A DNA stretch of 64,000 bases from the NCBI RefSeq assembly GCF_018588945.1, contig NZ_JAFIWA010000006.1, positions 248,001-312,000 on the forward strand, read 5' to 3'. A model generated the notes under the pieces. That model ran no database searches, was not told the origin of the DNA, and was given only the letters and a program-made list of their open reading frames with translations. Positions within the stretch are counted from its first letter, which is position 1; every line of letters begins with the position of its first letter. Position numbers and translations under genes: made by a program. This DNA is from Microbacterium flavescens (GTDB lineage: Bacteria > Actinomycetota > Actinomycetes > Actinomycetales > Microbacteriaceae). Below, one piece after another: positions 1 to 8,876 of this stretch.

Positions 1-1
1 C

Positions 2-259
2 GACGACGACGGCGTGATGAGCCTCGCCGACGAAGTACTCACGAGCGACTCGTCGCGATACTGGGATGCCGCGGTCTGGGCCTCCGGCACGACCCCCGAC
101 GAGCGAATGGCGAGCTTCGACAAGCAGATCGTGCGGGACTGGCTCGCCGCGAACTGGGCACCCCCGCGCGAGGGCGAACCGCCGGCGCTTCCCGACGACG
201 TGATCGAGCGCACGCGCGCCCGCTACCGCGAGCTGCTCGAGCGGCTCACCGCCGCCTGA
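2..259 (+). CDS. purC: Phosphoribosylaminoimidazole-succinocarboxamide synthase, C-terminal end (partial)
   Basis: The frame is open at the window edge and gives the last 85 residues. PurC (SAICAR synthetase) condenses CAIR with aspartate in de novo purine synthesis, in the cytoplasm. The visible tail carries the family's C-terminal features: a TSDSSRYWDA block, then SFDKQIVRDWL and the closing LPDDVIERTRARYRELLERL helix. The start and the ATP-binding N-terminal part lie upstream of the window. purS and purQ follow about 9 kb later, separated by unrelated genes. The identity is recognised from the tail alone, but that tail is distinctive. Confidence 0.9.
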   Translation, partial: DDDGVMSLADEVLTSDSSRYWDAAVWASGTTPDERMASFDKQIVRDWLAANWAPPREGEPPALPDDVIERTRARYRELLERLTAA

Positions 260-316
260 CCCGATTCCAGGTCATCGCGCGAGCGCGACGAGACCAAATC
301 GCCCGCCGCGCGTCGC

Positions 317-322
317 TAGGGT
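317..322 (+). promoter_or_regulatory. Probable -10 element (TAGGGT) of the uracil permease gene
   Basis: TAGGGT matches the TANNNT pattern seen before many genes here. Transcription would begin near 329, giving a leader of about 29 nt that contains an AAGGAG ribosome-binding site 6 nt before the ATG at 358. This gene is therefore leadered, unlike many neighbours. Confidence 0.5.
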
Positions 323-357
323 GAGGGACGCAACATTCCCGAGCGCAAGGAGCGCGC

Positions 358-1692
358 ATGCCTCTGTGGACCCTTCACGGCAACGGCCGGACCGTCGAGC
401 CCGGCCAGGTGGTCAAGCCCGACGAGCGACTGAACTGGCCCGCGACCGTCGCGATCGGCGCGCAGCACGTCGTCGCCATGTTCGGCGCGACGTTCCTCGT
501 TCCCGTCATCACGGGCTTCCCGGTCTCGACGACGCTCTTCTTCTCGGGCATCGGCACGCTGCTCTTCCTCCTCGTCACCCGCAACAAGCTGCCCAGCTAT
601 CTGGGCTCGTCGTTCGCGTTCATCGCCCCGGTCACCGCCGCCACCGCGTCGCAGGGCATGGGCTCGGCTCTCGCGGGCATCGTCGCGGTCGGCGTCCTGC
701 TGGCCGCGGTCGGCTTCGTCGTCCAGTTCGCGGGCATCGGCTGGATCGACAAGCTCATGCCGCCGGTCGTCGCCGGCGCGATCGTCGCCCTCATCGGGTT
801 CAACCTCGCGCCCGTCGCCTGGGACAACTTCGAGCAGCAGCCGGTGACGGCATCCATCACGCTCGTCGCGGTGATCCTGTTCAGCGTGCTGTTCCGCGGC
901 TTCCTCGGCCGCATCTCGATCTTCCTCGGCGTGATCCTCGGCTACGTCGTCGCCCTCCTCTTCGGCGAGGTCGACTTCACGGCCGCCGACAAGGCGTCCT
1001 GGTTCGGGCTTCCCGAGTTCCACGTGGCCGACTTCGCGTCTCCCGGCACGTGGAGCGTCATCGCCATGTTCCTGCCCGTGGTGCTCGTGCTCATCGCCGA
1101 GAACGTCGGTCACGTGCGCGGTGTGGCGACGATGACGGATGCCTCGGTGAATCAGCACACCGGCCGCGCGCTGATCGCGGACGGCGCGGCCACGACGCTC
1201 GCCGGATTCTTCGGCGGCTCGGGAACGACGACCTACGGCGAGAACATCGGCGTCATGGCGGCGACCCGCGTCTACTCCACCGCCGCTTACTGGGTGGCGG
1301 GCGTCGTGGCGATCCTGCTCGCGCTGTCACCGAAGATCGGCGCGATCATCGCCTCGGTGCCGCCGGGCGTGCTCGGCGGCGTGACCACCGCGCTGTACGG
1401 ACTCATCGGCATCATCGGCATCAAGATCTGGGTCGACAACCGCGTGGACTTCTCGCGCCCCGTCAATCAGTACACCGGCGCGGTCGCCCTCGTGATCGCG
1501 ATCGCCGGCTTCACGATGCAGTGGGGTGACTTCGAGCTCGGCGCGATCGTGATCGGCGCCGCCGCGGCGCTGCTGATCTACCACCTGGGCAATGCGATCG
1601 CTCGCTGGCGCAAGACCGGCGCCGATGACGGCGGTCCGATCCCGGCGGTCGGGCCCTTGGGCGGCGACCCCGAGAACGCCCCGGTGCGGTAG
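358..1692 (+). CDS. uraA: NCS2-family uracil/xanthine permease (UraA-like)
   Basis: A 444-residue integral membrane protein of the nucleobase:cation symporter-2 family, importing uracil or a related base with protons. It has the family's opening block QHVVAMFGATFLVP (about residues 36-49), an AENVGHV segment near residue 248 corresponding to the substrate-binding glutamate region of UraA, and the NAT signature region TTTYGENIGVMAATR near 290-305. About twelve to fourteen hydrophobic segments are visible, and the C-terminus is a short polar tail. The ATG is preceded by AAGGAG. The Glu in YGEN fits uracil-type rather than xanthine-type members, but substrate is inferred. The gene appears monocistronic. 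Confidence 0.88.
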   Translation: MPLWTLHGNGRTVEPGQVVKPDERLNWPATVAIGAQHVVAMFGATFLVPVITGFPVSTTLFFSGIGTLLFLLVTRNKLPSYLGSSFAFIAPVTAATASQGMGSALAGIVAVGVLLAAVGFVVQFAGIGWIDKLMPPVVAGAIVALIGFNLAPVAWDNFEQQPVTASITLVAVILFSVLFRGFLGRISIFLGVILGYVVALLFGEVDFTAADKASWFGLPEFHVADFASPGTWSVIAMFLPVVLVLIAENVGHVRGVATMTDASVNQHTGRALIADGAATTLAGFFGGSGTTTYGENIGVMAATRVYSTAAYWVAGVVAILLALSPKIGAIIASVPPGVLGGVTTALYGLIGIIGIKIWVDNRVDFSRPVNQYTGAVALVIAIAGFTMQWGDFELGAIVIGAAAALLIYHLGNAIARWRKTGADDGGPIPAVGPLGGDPENAPVR

Positions 1693-1737
1693 CGGTTCGC
1701 CGCAGGAGGAATGGGCGACGGATGCTGCGGGTTGTAC

Positions 1738-2634
1738 ATGCGTATGAATGAAATGCCCGCGCACTCCGGCGATCGTCTCGCCGCCGACACGTCGATGGGC
1801 GCCGTGACGCTCCTCGTCGGCGACCTCGATGCGATGACGGCGTACTACCGCGACGTCGTCACACTCCAGGTGCTGTCGGCCGACGGCGACACGACGACGC
1901 TCGGCCGCGCCGGACGCCCGATCGTGATCCTGCGCCACGAACCCGCGCTGCGCCACGCGACCCCCGGTTCGGCCGGCCTCTTCCACACCGCGATCCTCTT
2001 CGAGAGCCAGGCCGCCCTCGCGGCGGCGCTCTACTCGGTCGCGCGCCATGCGCCGGGCACGTTCACCGGGTCGGCCGACCACCTCGTCAGCCAGGCGTTC
2101 TACTTCACCGACCCCGAGGGCAACGGCATCGAGCTGTACTGGGACCGCGCGCGGTCCGACTGGTCGTGGACGCACGGGCAGGTCGAGATGGCGACGCTCT
2201 ATCTCGACCCGAACGAGTTCCTGGGCGAGCATCTCACCGAAGAGGCGGCGCTCGGCGCGACGGCCGGGGACGCGGCATCCGTCGGTCACGTCCATCTCTC
2301 CGTGGGGGATGTCGCGACCGCCCGCGCCTTCTACGTGGACGCGCTCGGGTTCGATGCGACCGCGGCGCTGGGCGACCAGGCGCTGTTCGTGAGCGCGGGC
2401 GGCTACCACCATCACATGGCGATGAACGTGTGGAACTCGCGCGGCGCGGGTCCCCGCATGCCCGCCCTCGGGCTGGGACGCGTCGACCTCGCGCTGCCCG
2501 ACGCCGACGCGATGGGCGAGCTCGCCGAGCGCCTGCGCCACCACGGGTTCGCGGTGCGCGACGACGGGCGCGACCTGTCGTTCGACGACCCCTGGGCAAA
2601 CCTGCTCGTCGCCACGTCGCCCGGGCGGGGTTGA
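1738..2634 (+). CDS. Two-domain VOC protein (CatE-like extradiol dioxygenase/glyoxalase fold)
   Basis: About 298 residues made of two vicinal-oxygen-chelate domains. The first (roughly 20-130) opens with VTLLVGDLDAMTAYYRDVV and has FHTAILFES and EGNGIELYWDR. The second (roughly 170-290) opens with VGHVHLSVGDVATARAFY and has YHHHMAMNVW. The layout and the HHH-x-x-N-x-W block are those of the CatE group (catechol 2,3-dioxygenase-like). Histidines and a glutamate suitable for a metal centre are present; the substrate is unknown. The start is uncertain: an ATG at 1711 touches its own GGAGGA sequence, ATGs at 1738, 1744 and 1753 are in frame, and 1738 was chosen because conserved sequence begins just after. 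Downstream it converges on cebR. Confidence 0.75.
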   Translation: MRMNEMPAHSGDRLAADTSMGAVTLLVGDLDAMTAYYRDVVTLQVLSADGDTTTLGRAGRPIVILRHEPALRHATPGSAGLFHTAILFESQAALAAALYSVARHAPGTFTGSADHLVSQAFYFTDPEGNGIELYWDRARSDWSWTHGQVEMATLYLDPNEFLGEHLTEEAALGATAGDAASVGHVHLSVGDVATARAFYVDALGFDATAALGDQALFVSAGGYHHHMAMNVWNSRGAGPRMPALGLGRVDLALPDADAMGELAERLRHHGFAVRDDGRDLSFDDPWANLLVATSPGRG

Positions 2635-2637
2635 GGC

Positions 2638-2730
2638 GCGTTTCGTCTCGCTTCCCTCGCTCAACGACCCGGGGTAGGGGCGGCGCTCGCTCAACAACCC
2701 GGGGTAGGGGCGGCGCTCGCTCAACAACCC
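2638..2730. repeat. Intergenic repeat family A, one full unit plus two truncated tandem units
   Basis: A 33-nt unit (2638-2670) runs from GCGTTTCGTCTCGC to CGCTCAACGACCC. Two shortened copies ending CGCTCAACAACCC follow at 2685-2700 and 2715-2730, spaced by a 30-nt direct repeat containing GGGGTAGGGGCGG. The cluster lies between the convergent ends of the VOC gene and cebR. Related clusters occur near 9980, 11553, 15629 and 45879. Confidence 0.85.
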
Positions 2731-2746
2731 GCTGCGCGGCCCGGGC

Positions 2747-2797
2747 GTTCGCCTGTCACAAAGCACGGGTCGCACCCGCGAATCGCGACAGCCGAGC
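2747..2797 (-). repeat. Intergenic inverted repeat family C, copy 1
   Basis: A 51-nt element with imperfect inverted ends (TCGCCTGTC and GACAGCCGA) around a GGGTCGCACCC core. It is, with about six differences, the reverse complement of the element at 43062-43112, so two copies lie 40 kb apart in opposite orientation. It adjoins the family A cluster in the same convergent gap. Confidence 0.75.
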
Positions 2798-2820
2798 ACG
2801 GTGAGTTCGGCCCAGAACCT

Positions 2821-3834
2821 CTAGACCGACTCGCGGACCACCAGCTCCGTCTCGAGGATCGTGACGTGGCGCGGATGCCGGCCGGCCAGCAGGTCGAGCA
2901 GGACCGTGGCCATGCGCTCTCCCTGCGCGAACGACGGCTGGCGCATCGTCGTCAGCTGGGGCGTCACCGACGTGGCGACCGGCGAGTCGTCGAACCCCAT
3001 GAGGGCGATGTCGTCGGGCACGCGGATGCCGGCGTTGGCCAGAACCGACAGCGCGCCGCGGGCCATGAGGTCGCTCGCGATGAAGATGGCGTCGGGACGC
3101 TCGCCCGCTTCGAGGATGGCGCGCATCGCGTCGGCGCCGCCGTCGGCCGTGAAGTTGCCGTCGACGACCATGCCCTCGGGCAGCTCCCAGGCGTGCAGCG
3201 CGTCGCGGTAGCCGCGCAGCCGGTCGACGCCGGCGGGCATCGTCAGCGGTCCGGTGATGGTGGCGATGTTCCGGTGGCCGCGCTCGATGAGGTAGGTCGT
3301 GGCGTCGTGGCCGCCGCGGACATTGTCGACGTCGACGTAGTAGTCGCGCTCGCGCTCGCGCACGGGTCGGCCGCCGTAGACGACGGGCACGGCGTTGGCG
3401 ATGCGGTCGATGAAGGTGTCGCTGGTGTGGTGCGACACGATGATCGCGCCGTCGACCGCTCCGCTGCGCACGTAGCTCGTGGTCTTGTCGCCCGGGTCGT
3501 CGTTCGCGATGAAGAGGTTCAGGACGTAGTCCGACCGGCTCAGCCGGGCGTTGATGCCCGAGACGATCGCCGCGAAGAAGGGATCGCCGAAGAACCGGGT
3601 GGTGTCTTCGGGCACGACGAGCGCGATGGCGTGCGTCTGCCGGCTCGCAAGTGAGCGGGCGGCGCGGTTCGGCACGTAGTTGAGGTCGGAGATCGCGCGC
3701 TTGACCGCCTCGAGCGCCTCCGGGCTCACGGCCGTCGACCCGTTCACGACCCGCGAGACCGTCGATCGGGAGACCCCCGCGGCCGCGGCGACCTCCTCGA
3801 TCGTCACCGATCCGCGTATCGCGTCCGTCGTCAT
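2821..3834 (-). CDS. cebR: LacI-family repressor, CebR-like regulator of the cellobiose cassette
   Basis: A 337-residue LacI/GalR regulator. The N-terminal helix-turn-helix and hinge (about residues 9-65) read TIEEVAAAAGVSRSTVSRVV and continue to LASRQTHAIALVVPE. The rest is a periplasmic-binding-protein-like effector domain with the conserved IPDDIALMGFDDSPVA type segment. It is the last gene of the minus-strand cebEFG-beta-glucosidase cassette, 25 nt after the beta-glucosidase. Three palindromes matching the known Streptomyces CebR box (TGGGAGCGCTCCCA) lie upstream of the first gene, so cello-oligosaccharide repression is the natural inference. The family assignment is certain; the CebR name rests on operators and gene order. 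Confidence 0.88.
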   Translation of the reverse strand: MTTDAIRGSVTIEEVAAAAGVSRSTVSRVVNGSTAVSPEALEAVKRAISDLNYVPNRAARSLASRQTHAIALVVPEDTTRFFGDPFFAAIVSGINARLSRSDYVLNLFIANDDPGDKTTSYVRSGAVDGAIIVSHHTSDTFIDRIANAVPVVYGGRPVRERERDYYVDVDNVRGGHDATTYLIERGHRNIATITGPLTMPAGVDRLRGYRDALHAWELPEGMVVDGNFTADGGADAMRAILEAGERPDAIFIASDLMARGALSVLANAGIRVPDDIALMGFDDSPVATSVTPQLTTMRQPSFAQGERMATVLLDLLAGRHPRHVTILETELVVRESV

Positions 3835-3859
3835 GCCGCCTGCCCTTCCTTCCGGGATG

Positions 3860-5329
3860 CTACGACCCGACGGTCGCCGTTTCGCGTTCGAGCGCGCGGG
3901 CCGCGATGATGCGGCTGTACTCGCGGCCGCTGTCCTTCACCGAGCGCAGCTGGGTGTCGTAGTCGACGCGGACGATGCCGAACCGCTTCTCATACCCCCA
4001 CGCCCACTCGAAGTTGTCGAGGAGCGACCAGTAGAAGTATCCCCGTACATCGACCCCGGCATCCACCGCATCGAGGATCGCGCCCAGGTGGGCGCGGACG
4101 AAGTCGGCGCGATCGGCGTCGTGCACACGCACCTCCCCGTCTTCCACGACGCGCTCGTCGTCGTAGGCGGCGCCGTTCTCGGTGACGAAGAGCACCGTGT
4201 CGGTCGGCTGCGCGTACTCGTCCCAGACCCGGCCGAGCAGGCGGGTGAGACCCTCCGGCTGCACCTCCCAGTGCATGGGCGTGCGGGGCAGGCCGCGCTC
4301 GTGCCAGTAGATGCCCTCGTGCGATGGGAACGGTGAGGCGCCCGGCCGATCGGTCGGGGCGTCGCCGCCGATCGGTGCGACCGCGGGCGCGTGCCCGCCG
4401 ACGAGCTCGCCGTGGTAGTAGTTCACGCCGAGCGTGTCGATCGACGTGGCGATGGTCGCCAGGTCTCCCGGACGCACCGCGGACTCCCAGGCGGCGATGG
4501 CCGAGGCATCCACCTTCCTGATGTCCTCCACCACGTCTGCCGGGTACTCGCCCCGGAAGATCGGGTCGAGGAACCAGCGGTTGAACTGGCCGTCGATGCG
4601 ACGCGCGGCGTCGACGTCGGCGGGGTCGTTCTCGTCGACCGCATCGGCCACGGTGAGGTTCAGCGTGATGCCGAGGTTGAGCGATGCGTCGCGTGCGCGC
4701 AGCTCGCGGACCGCCTGCCCGTGGCCGAGCATCAGGTGGTGCGCGGCGAGCACGCCCTCGGTGACGCTGTAGTGACCGGGCGCGTGCAGGCCGGCGGTGT
4801 AGCTGAGGAACGACGAGCACCACGGCTCGTTGAGGGTCGTCCAGACGTCGACGCGGTCGCCGAGCGCATCGTGCATGTCGAGCGCGTACTCCGTGAACCG
4901 ATCCGCGGTGTCGCGGTTCGCCCAGCCGCCCTTGTCCTGAAGGGCCTGCGGCAGATCCCAGTGGTAAAGGGTCAGCCAGGGCAGGATGTCGGCGTCGAGC
5001 AGCTCATCGACCAGGCGCTTGTAGAAGTCCACGCCCTGCACGTTGACCGGACCGCCGTCGGGGCGCACCCGCGACCACGACGTGGAGAAGCGGTACGTCT
5101 GCAGCCCCATCGACTTCATCAGCGCGACGTCGTCGGTGTACCGGTGGTAGTGGTCGCACGCCACGTCGCCGTTGTCGGCGTTGATGACGGCTCCCGGCAC
5201 GCGGCAGAACGCATCCCAGATGGAGTCGCGGCGGCCGTCCTCGTGGGCGGCCCCCTCGATCTGGAAGGCGGCGGTGGCCGCACCGAAGAGGAAGTTCGAC
5301 GGGAAGGCGCGCGCAGTGGTCGCGGTCAT
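3860..5329 (-). CDS. bglC: GH1 beta-glucosidase (cytoplasmic cellobiase)
   Basis: A 489-residue family-1 glycoside hydrolase that would split imported cellobiose to glucose. The N-terminal signature FPSNFLFGAATAAFQIEGA is at residues 9-27. The acid/base glutamate lies in TLNEP (E168) and the nucleophile in FVTENGAAY (E384). The C-terminal YFYWSLLDNFEWAWGYEKR segment is typical of the sugar-binding loop. There is no signal peptide. The start at 5329 has an AAAGGACG ribosome-binding site about 10 nt upstream and begins right where homology begins; the frame stays open upstream, but that part overlaps cebG in another frame. Gene order cebEFG-bgl-cebR has the same components as the Streptomyces ceb locus. 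Confidence 0.93.
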   Translation of the reverse strand: MTATTARAFPSNFLFGAATAAFQIEGAAHEDGRRDSIWDAFCRVPGAVINADNGDVACDHYHRYTDDVALMKSMGLQTYRFSTSWSRVRPDGGPVNVQGVDFYKRLVDELLDADILPWLTLYHWDLPQALQDKGGWANRDTADRFTEYALDMHDALGDRVDVWTTLNEPWCSSFLSYTAGLHAPGHYSVTEGVLAAHHLMLGHGQAVRELRARDASLNLGITLNLTVADAVDENDPADVDAARRIDGQFNRWFLDPIFRGEYPADVVEDIRKVDASAIAAWESAVRPGDLATIATSIDTLGVNYYHGELVGGHAPAVAPIGGDAPTDRPGASPFPSHEGIYWHERGLPRTPMHWEVQPEGLTRLLGRVWDEYAQPTDTVLFVTENGAAYDDERVVEDGEVRVHDADRADFVRAHLGAILDAVDAGVDVRGYFYWSLLDNFEWAWGYEKRFGIVRVDYDTQLRSVKDSGREYSRIIAARALERETATVGS

Positions 5330-5388
5330 GCGGACGGCGTCCTTTCTGGAAGTGAGTGCGAAGTGAGGTGGGGCGGGTCGCCGGGCGG

Positions 5389-6306
5389 TCAGCCCTTGAC
5401 GGCGCCGGCCATGATGCCGCTGACGAGCTGCTTGCCGGCGAAGGCGAAGAGGATGAGCAGCGGGATGGTCGACAGAAGGACGCCGGCGAGCACCACCGAG
5501 TAGTCGACGAAGTAGTTCGACTGCAGCAGCGAGAGCGCGACCGGGAGCGTCGGGTTCTGTCGATCCAGCACGATGAACGGCCAGAAGAAGTTGTTCCAGG
5601 CGCCCACGAACGTGAAGAGGAACAGCATCGCGGCAGCCGGTCGCGCCGCCGTCACGCCGATCACCCAGAACGTGCGGATCATGGATGCACCGTCCACGCG
5701 AGCCGCCTCGATGAGCTCGTCGGGCACCGACTGCTGCAGGTACTGCGTCATCCAGAACACGCCGAATGCGCTCGTCAGCGACGGGATGATGATCGCGCCG
5801 ATCTGCCCGGTCCAGCCGAGGTCGGCGAACAGGATGTACAGCGGGACGACGCCCAGCTGCATCGGAACGGCCATCGTCGCGACCACGAAGACGAGCAGGG
5901 CCTTGCTGCCGCGGAAGCGCAGCTTGGCGAATGCCCACCCCGCGAGCGTCGAGGTGACGACGACGGCGGCGGCGATCAGGGTGGAGCTGTAGATCGAGTT
6001 CCACAGCGCCGGCCAGAAGTTCACGGCGGGATCGTTCATCACCGACGTGGCGTTGGCGATGAAGTTGCCGCCGGGGATCCACGACATGTTCGGGTCGTTG
6101 ATGGTCGACGAGTCGCCCGAGCCGATGAGGAACGACCAGTAGTAGGGGAACACCGCCGACAGCAGCACGACGCCGAGGCCGGCGTACACCCAGAACCCGG
6201 GCCGGTAGCCGCGGATCTTGGTCGTGCGGTTGTTGCGGCGGCGGGCCGCATCCTGCGGAATGCCCTCTTCGATGATCGCGAGCGGCGGAGGAGTGCTGAT
6301 GCTCAT
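5389..6306 (-). CDS. cebG: Sugar ABC transporter inner-membrane permease, MalG/CebG type
   Basis: 305 residues with about six membrane segments, from the binding-protein-dependent CUT1 permease family. The cytoplasmic EAA loop reads EAARVDGASMIRTFWVIGV (about residues 202-220), the site that docks on the ATPase. It pairs with the MalF-type permease just upstream, whose stop codon overlaps this start by 4 nt, so translation is probably coupled. No ATPase gene is in the cassette; CUT1 systems of actinobacteria commonly share one MsiK-type ATPase encoded elsewhere. The cellobiose role is inferred from the beta-glucosidase and operators. Confidence 0.9.
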   Translation of the reverse strand: MSISTPPPLAIIEEGIPQDAARRRNNRTTKIRGYRPGFWVYAGLGVVLLSAVFPYYWSFLIGSGDSSTINDPNMSWIPGGNFIANATSVMNDPAVNFWPALWNSIYSSTLIAAAVVVTSTLAGWAFAKLRFRGSKALLVFVVATMAVPMQLGVVPLYILFADLGWTGQIGAIIIPSLTSAFGVFWMTQYLQQSVPDELIEAARVDGASMIRTFWVIGVTAARPAAAMLFLFTFVGAWNNFFWPFIVLDRQNPTLPVALSLLQSNYFVDYSVVLAGVLLSTIPLLILFAFAGKQLVSGIMAGAVKG

Positions 6307-7325
6307 CGGCGGAATCCCTTCTTGCGCGGCGATACGACTCCGCGGCCGCCCTCGTCACGGACGAGTTTTCGGGTGACGAGGAGGTTGATGAGGCCGATCA
6401 CGAGGATGATGAGGAACAGGATCCACGCGAGCGCCGCGGCCCGTCCGAAGTTCCACTCGCGCCAGCCGATGTTGTAGAGGAACAGGGTGATCGTCAGCCA
6501 CTGCTGCGCTGCCCCGCCCTCGCCGGTGTTGTCGTACATCCGCGGCTCGTCGAAGATCTGCAGACCGCCGATGGTCGAGGTGATGATGACGAAGATCAGG
6601 GTGGGACGCAGCGAGGGCACCGTGATCGAGATGAACTGGCGGAATGCGCCGGCGCCGTCGACCGTGGCGGCCTCGTAATAGTCGCGGGGAATGGCCTGCA
6701 TCGCGGCGAGGAGGATCAGCGCGTTGTAGCCCGTCCAGCGGAAGTTGACCATCGTGGCGATGGCGATGTGGCTCCAGAACGGATCCTTGTGCCACGGGAT
6801 CGCCTGCAGTCCGAGGTCGGTGAGGATGTTGTTCACCAGGCCGTGGTTGTCGCCGAACATGTTGCTGAAGATCAGGGCGACGGCGACGGGTGCCATCACG
6901 TAGGGCAGCAGCACGCCCATGCGCCAGAACGTCTTGGCGCGGATGTTGCGGTCGAGCATGGCGGCGATGAACACCGCGAGGATCAGCTGCGGCACCGTCG
7001 ACAGCAGGAAGATGCTGAAGGTGTTCCGCAGAGCCGTCCAGAACTGCGGGTTCTGCAGGATCCAGATGTACTGGTCGAAGCCGACGAACTCGCCGGAGTT
7101 GCGAACGAGGTCCCAGTTCTGGAACGAGATCACCGCGGTGTAGGCGATCGGGAACAGACCCACGATCGCGAAGACGATGAAGAACGGCGAGATGTAGAGG
7201 TACGGGGAGAGTTTGAGGTCCCAGCGGCTGATGCGGTGGGAGAAGGAGATGACGCGCGGCTGGCGTACGGGAGTCGGCCGGTCGGCCGGCCCGGATGCCG
7301 TGGGGCGGGTTGCGGTCGAGGTCAC
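6303..7325 (-). CDS. cebF: Sugar ABC transporter inner-membrane permease, MalF/CebF type
   Basis: About 340 residues with six or more membrane segments; it partners CebG. The EAA-type loop reads YEAATVDGAGAFRQFISIT. A polar N-terminal tail of about 35 residues precedes the first segment (LSPYLYISPFFIVFAIV). The GTG at 7325 was chosen because a GGAG motif lies about 8 nt upstream; an ATG at 7406 is in frame but would add 27 residues of low-complexity sequence. The 140-nt gap to cebE contains a hairpin. Confidence 0.87.
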   Translation of the reverse strand: MTSTATRPTASGPADRPTPVRQPRVISFSHRISRWDLKLSPYLYISPFFIVFAIVGLFPIAYTAVISFQNWDLVRNSGEFVGFDQYIWILQNPQFWTALRNTFSIFLLSTVPQLILAVFIAAMLDRNIRAKTFWRMGVLLPYVMAPVAVALIFSNMFGDNHGLVNNILTDLGLQAIPWHKDPFWSHIAIATMVNFRWTGYNALILLAAMQAIPRDYYEAATVDGAGAFRQFISITVPSLRPTLIFVIITSTIGGLQIFDEPRMYDNTGEGGAAQQWLTITLFLYNIGWREWNFGRAAALAWILFLIILVIGLINLLVTRKLVRDEGGRGVVSPRKKGFRR

Positions 7326-7423
7326 CGGTGGCTCCGATTCGATGTCAGGGGAGAGGCGGGAGGCTGTGGAGGAGGAGTGCACGCGAGCCGGGTGAGACCC
7401 GCGCACACTCCTCCTTCGGTCAG

Positions 7424-7452
7424 GCCACGGCCGGGCGAGCGACCGTGGTGGC
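7424..7452 (-). terminator. Hairpin between cebE and cebF (possible partial terminator)
   Basis: GCCACGG pairs with CCGTGGTGGC (one bulged base) around a 12-nt loop. Such hairpins after a binding-protein gene often limit read-through, so that the binding protein outnumbers the permeases. No T-run follows, so the role is tentative. Confidence 0.4.
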
Positions 7453-7465
7453 TAGACCACGCCTA

Positions 7466-8740
7466 TCAGAACGCCCCGACCTCGGAGACCCAGGTGTCCC
7501 ACGAGGTCTGCTGGTCTTCGACACCGTCGAAGACGCGCGTGACCGCGTTCTGGAGCGCGTCGTGGTACTTGAAGTAGCTCGCGTCCTTGAAGGGAGCGAC
7601 CGTGACGGCCTCGGCACGCGTGCTGAGGATCTCACCGGTCGGAGCGTCGTTGAAGTACTCGTTCGTCGCGTCGGTCAGCGTCGGGTCCTCGTACGCCTCG
7701 AGCTGGCTCGGGAAGGTGCCCGCGTTGGTGAACGCCTTGACCTGCTGCTCGGGGGCCGTGAGCCAGTCGGCGAGCGCGAGCGCTGCGTCGACGTTCTTGC
7801 CGTTGGCCGGAACGGTCAGGTACGAGCCGCCCCAGTTGCCGCCACCGTTCGGGAAGACATCCGCGATGTCCCACCCGGTGACGTCGGGCGCGTTGCCCGA
7901 GATGACGCCCAGCATCCAGCCCGGGCACAGCATCGTGGCGAACTCGCCGTTGGCCATCGAGGCGAACCAGTCGTCCGACCACTGGCCGGGGTAGGCCGAG
8001 TTCGGGACCGCACGCTCGGTGACGAGGTCGTACGCGGCCTGGATCTCGGGGTTCTCGGTCGCGATGACCGTGCCGTCGGGCTCGGTGTAGGTGTACTCGA
8101 TCTGGTTGACGATGCCCTGGAGCACCGAGTTCGCCGAGTCGATCATCGGTTTGCCGGTGGCTTCCTTGTACTGGTCGGCGACGTCGAGGTAGTTCTCCCA
8201 GTCGCCGTCGAACAGCTCGGCCACGCCCTCGCGGTCGCTCGGCAGGCCGGCGGCCTCGAATAGGTCGGCGCGGTAGCAGATGCCCTGCGGGCCGATGTCG
8301 GTGCCGAAGCCGACCAGACGGCCGTCGGGGTCGGTCGCAGCGGCTTCCTTCCAGTCGAGCCAACGGCCCTTGACGCTGTCGGGCGCCTCGGCCAGGAGGT
8401 CGGAGTACTGCATCGCCTCGGCGAACCAGTCGATCTCGACGGCTTCGATGTCGGCGAGACCTTCCTTGCCCAGCTTCTGGAAGTAGTTCGCACGCGCGTC
8501 GCCGGACTCGGCGGCACGGTTGTGGACGATCGTCACGTTGGGGTTCTCATCCATGTACTCCTGGAGGAGCTCCTCGGTGTAGCCGAAGTCGTTGAACGTG
8601 GCGATGGTGAGCGTGATGGGCTCGTCGGAATCTGCCGACGGCTGGCCGCCGCCGCCGCCGGCGCAGCCGGCGAGGACGATGGCCGAAGCCGAGAAGGCGG
8701 CGACTGCCACGGCGCTTCGACGGAAGGCGCGTGAGTTCAC
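7466..8740 (-). CDS. cebE: Sugar ABC transporter substrate-binding lipoprotein (CebE-like)
   Basis: About 424 residues. A basic start, hydrophobic stretch and lipobox VLAGC (Cys near 26) mark a membrane-anchored lipoprotein exported by Sec. A Gly-rich linker is followed by a CUT1 solute-binding fold with TLTIATFNDFGYTEELLQEY, DIEAVEIDWFAEAMQ and aromatic-rich segments. It is the first gene of the cassette and should deliver cello-oligosaccharides to CebF-CebG. The GTG at 8740 sits 5 nt after an AAAGGAG site; a GTG two codons earlier overlaps that site. Three LacI-type operators lie 80-150 nt upstream. Substrate is inferred from operators and the beta-glucosidase. Confidence 0.9.
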   Translation of the reverse strand: MNSRAFRRSAVAVAAFSASAIVLAGCAGGGGGQPSADSDEPITLTIATFNDFGYTEELLQEYMDENPNVTIVHNRAAESGDARANYFQKLGKEGLADIEAVEIDWFAEAMQYSDLLAEAPDSVKGRWLDWKEAAATDPDGRLVGFGTDIGPQGICYRADLFEAAGLPSDREGVAELFDGDWENYLDVADQYKEATGKPMIDSANSVLQGIVNQIEYTYTEPDGTVIATENPEIQAAYDLVTERAVPNSAYPGQWSDDWFASMANGEFATMLCPGWMLGVISGNAPDVTGWDIADVFPNGGGNWGGSYLTVPANGKNVDAALALADWLTAPEQQVKAFTNAGTFPSQLEAYEDPTLTDATNEYFNDAPTGEILSTRAEAVTVAPFKDASYFKYHDALQNAVTRVFDGVEDQQTSWDTWVSEVGAF

Positions 8741-8819
8741 TGTCACTCCTTTGTGTTGTCAGGGTCGAATATGTGTTGCAGGGTGTGCGGCTCGAGACGG
8801 GTTCCGGGCCACGGTGCCG

Positions 8820-8833
8820 TGGGAGCGTTCCCA
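8820..8833. promoter_or_regulatory. CebR-like operator 1
   Basis: TGGGAGCGTTCCCA, one base different from the CebR box TGGGAGCGCTCCCA described in Streptomyces. It lies about 80 nt before cebE. Confidence 0.8.
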
Positions 8834-8853
8834 CCGGACGGAACCTCACGCTA

Positions 8854-8867
8854 TGGGATCGCTCCCA
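8854..8867. promoter_or_regulatory. CebR-like operator 2
   Basis: TGGGATCGCTCCCA, one base different from the CebR box. Its centre is 34 bp from that of operator 1. Confidence 0.78.
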
Positions 8868-8876
8868 CGGATGTCA

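Noticed and set aside
5330..6358. N-terminal extension of the GH1 gene through cebG
   Set aside because: The extension is out of frame with conserved cebG sequence and has no homology; the GH1 fold begins at 5329 with its own ribosome-binding site.
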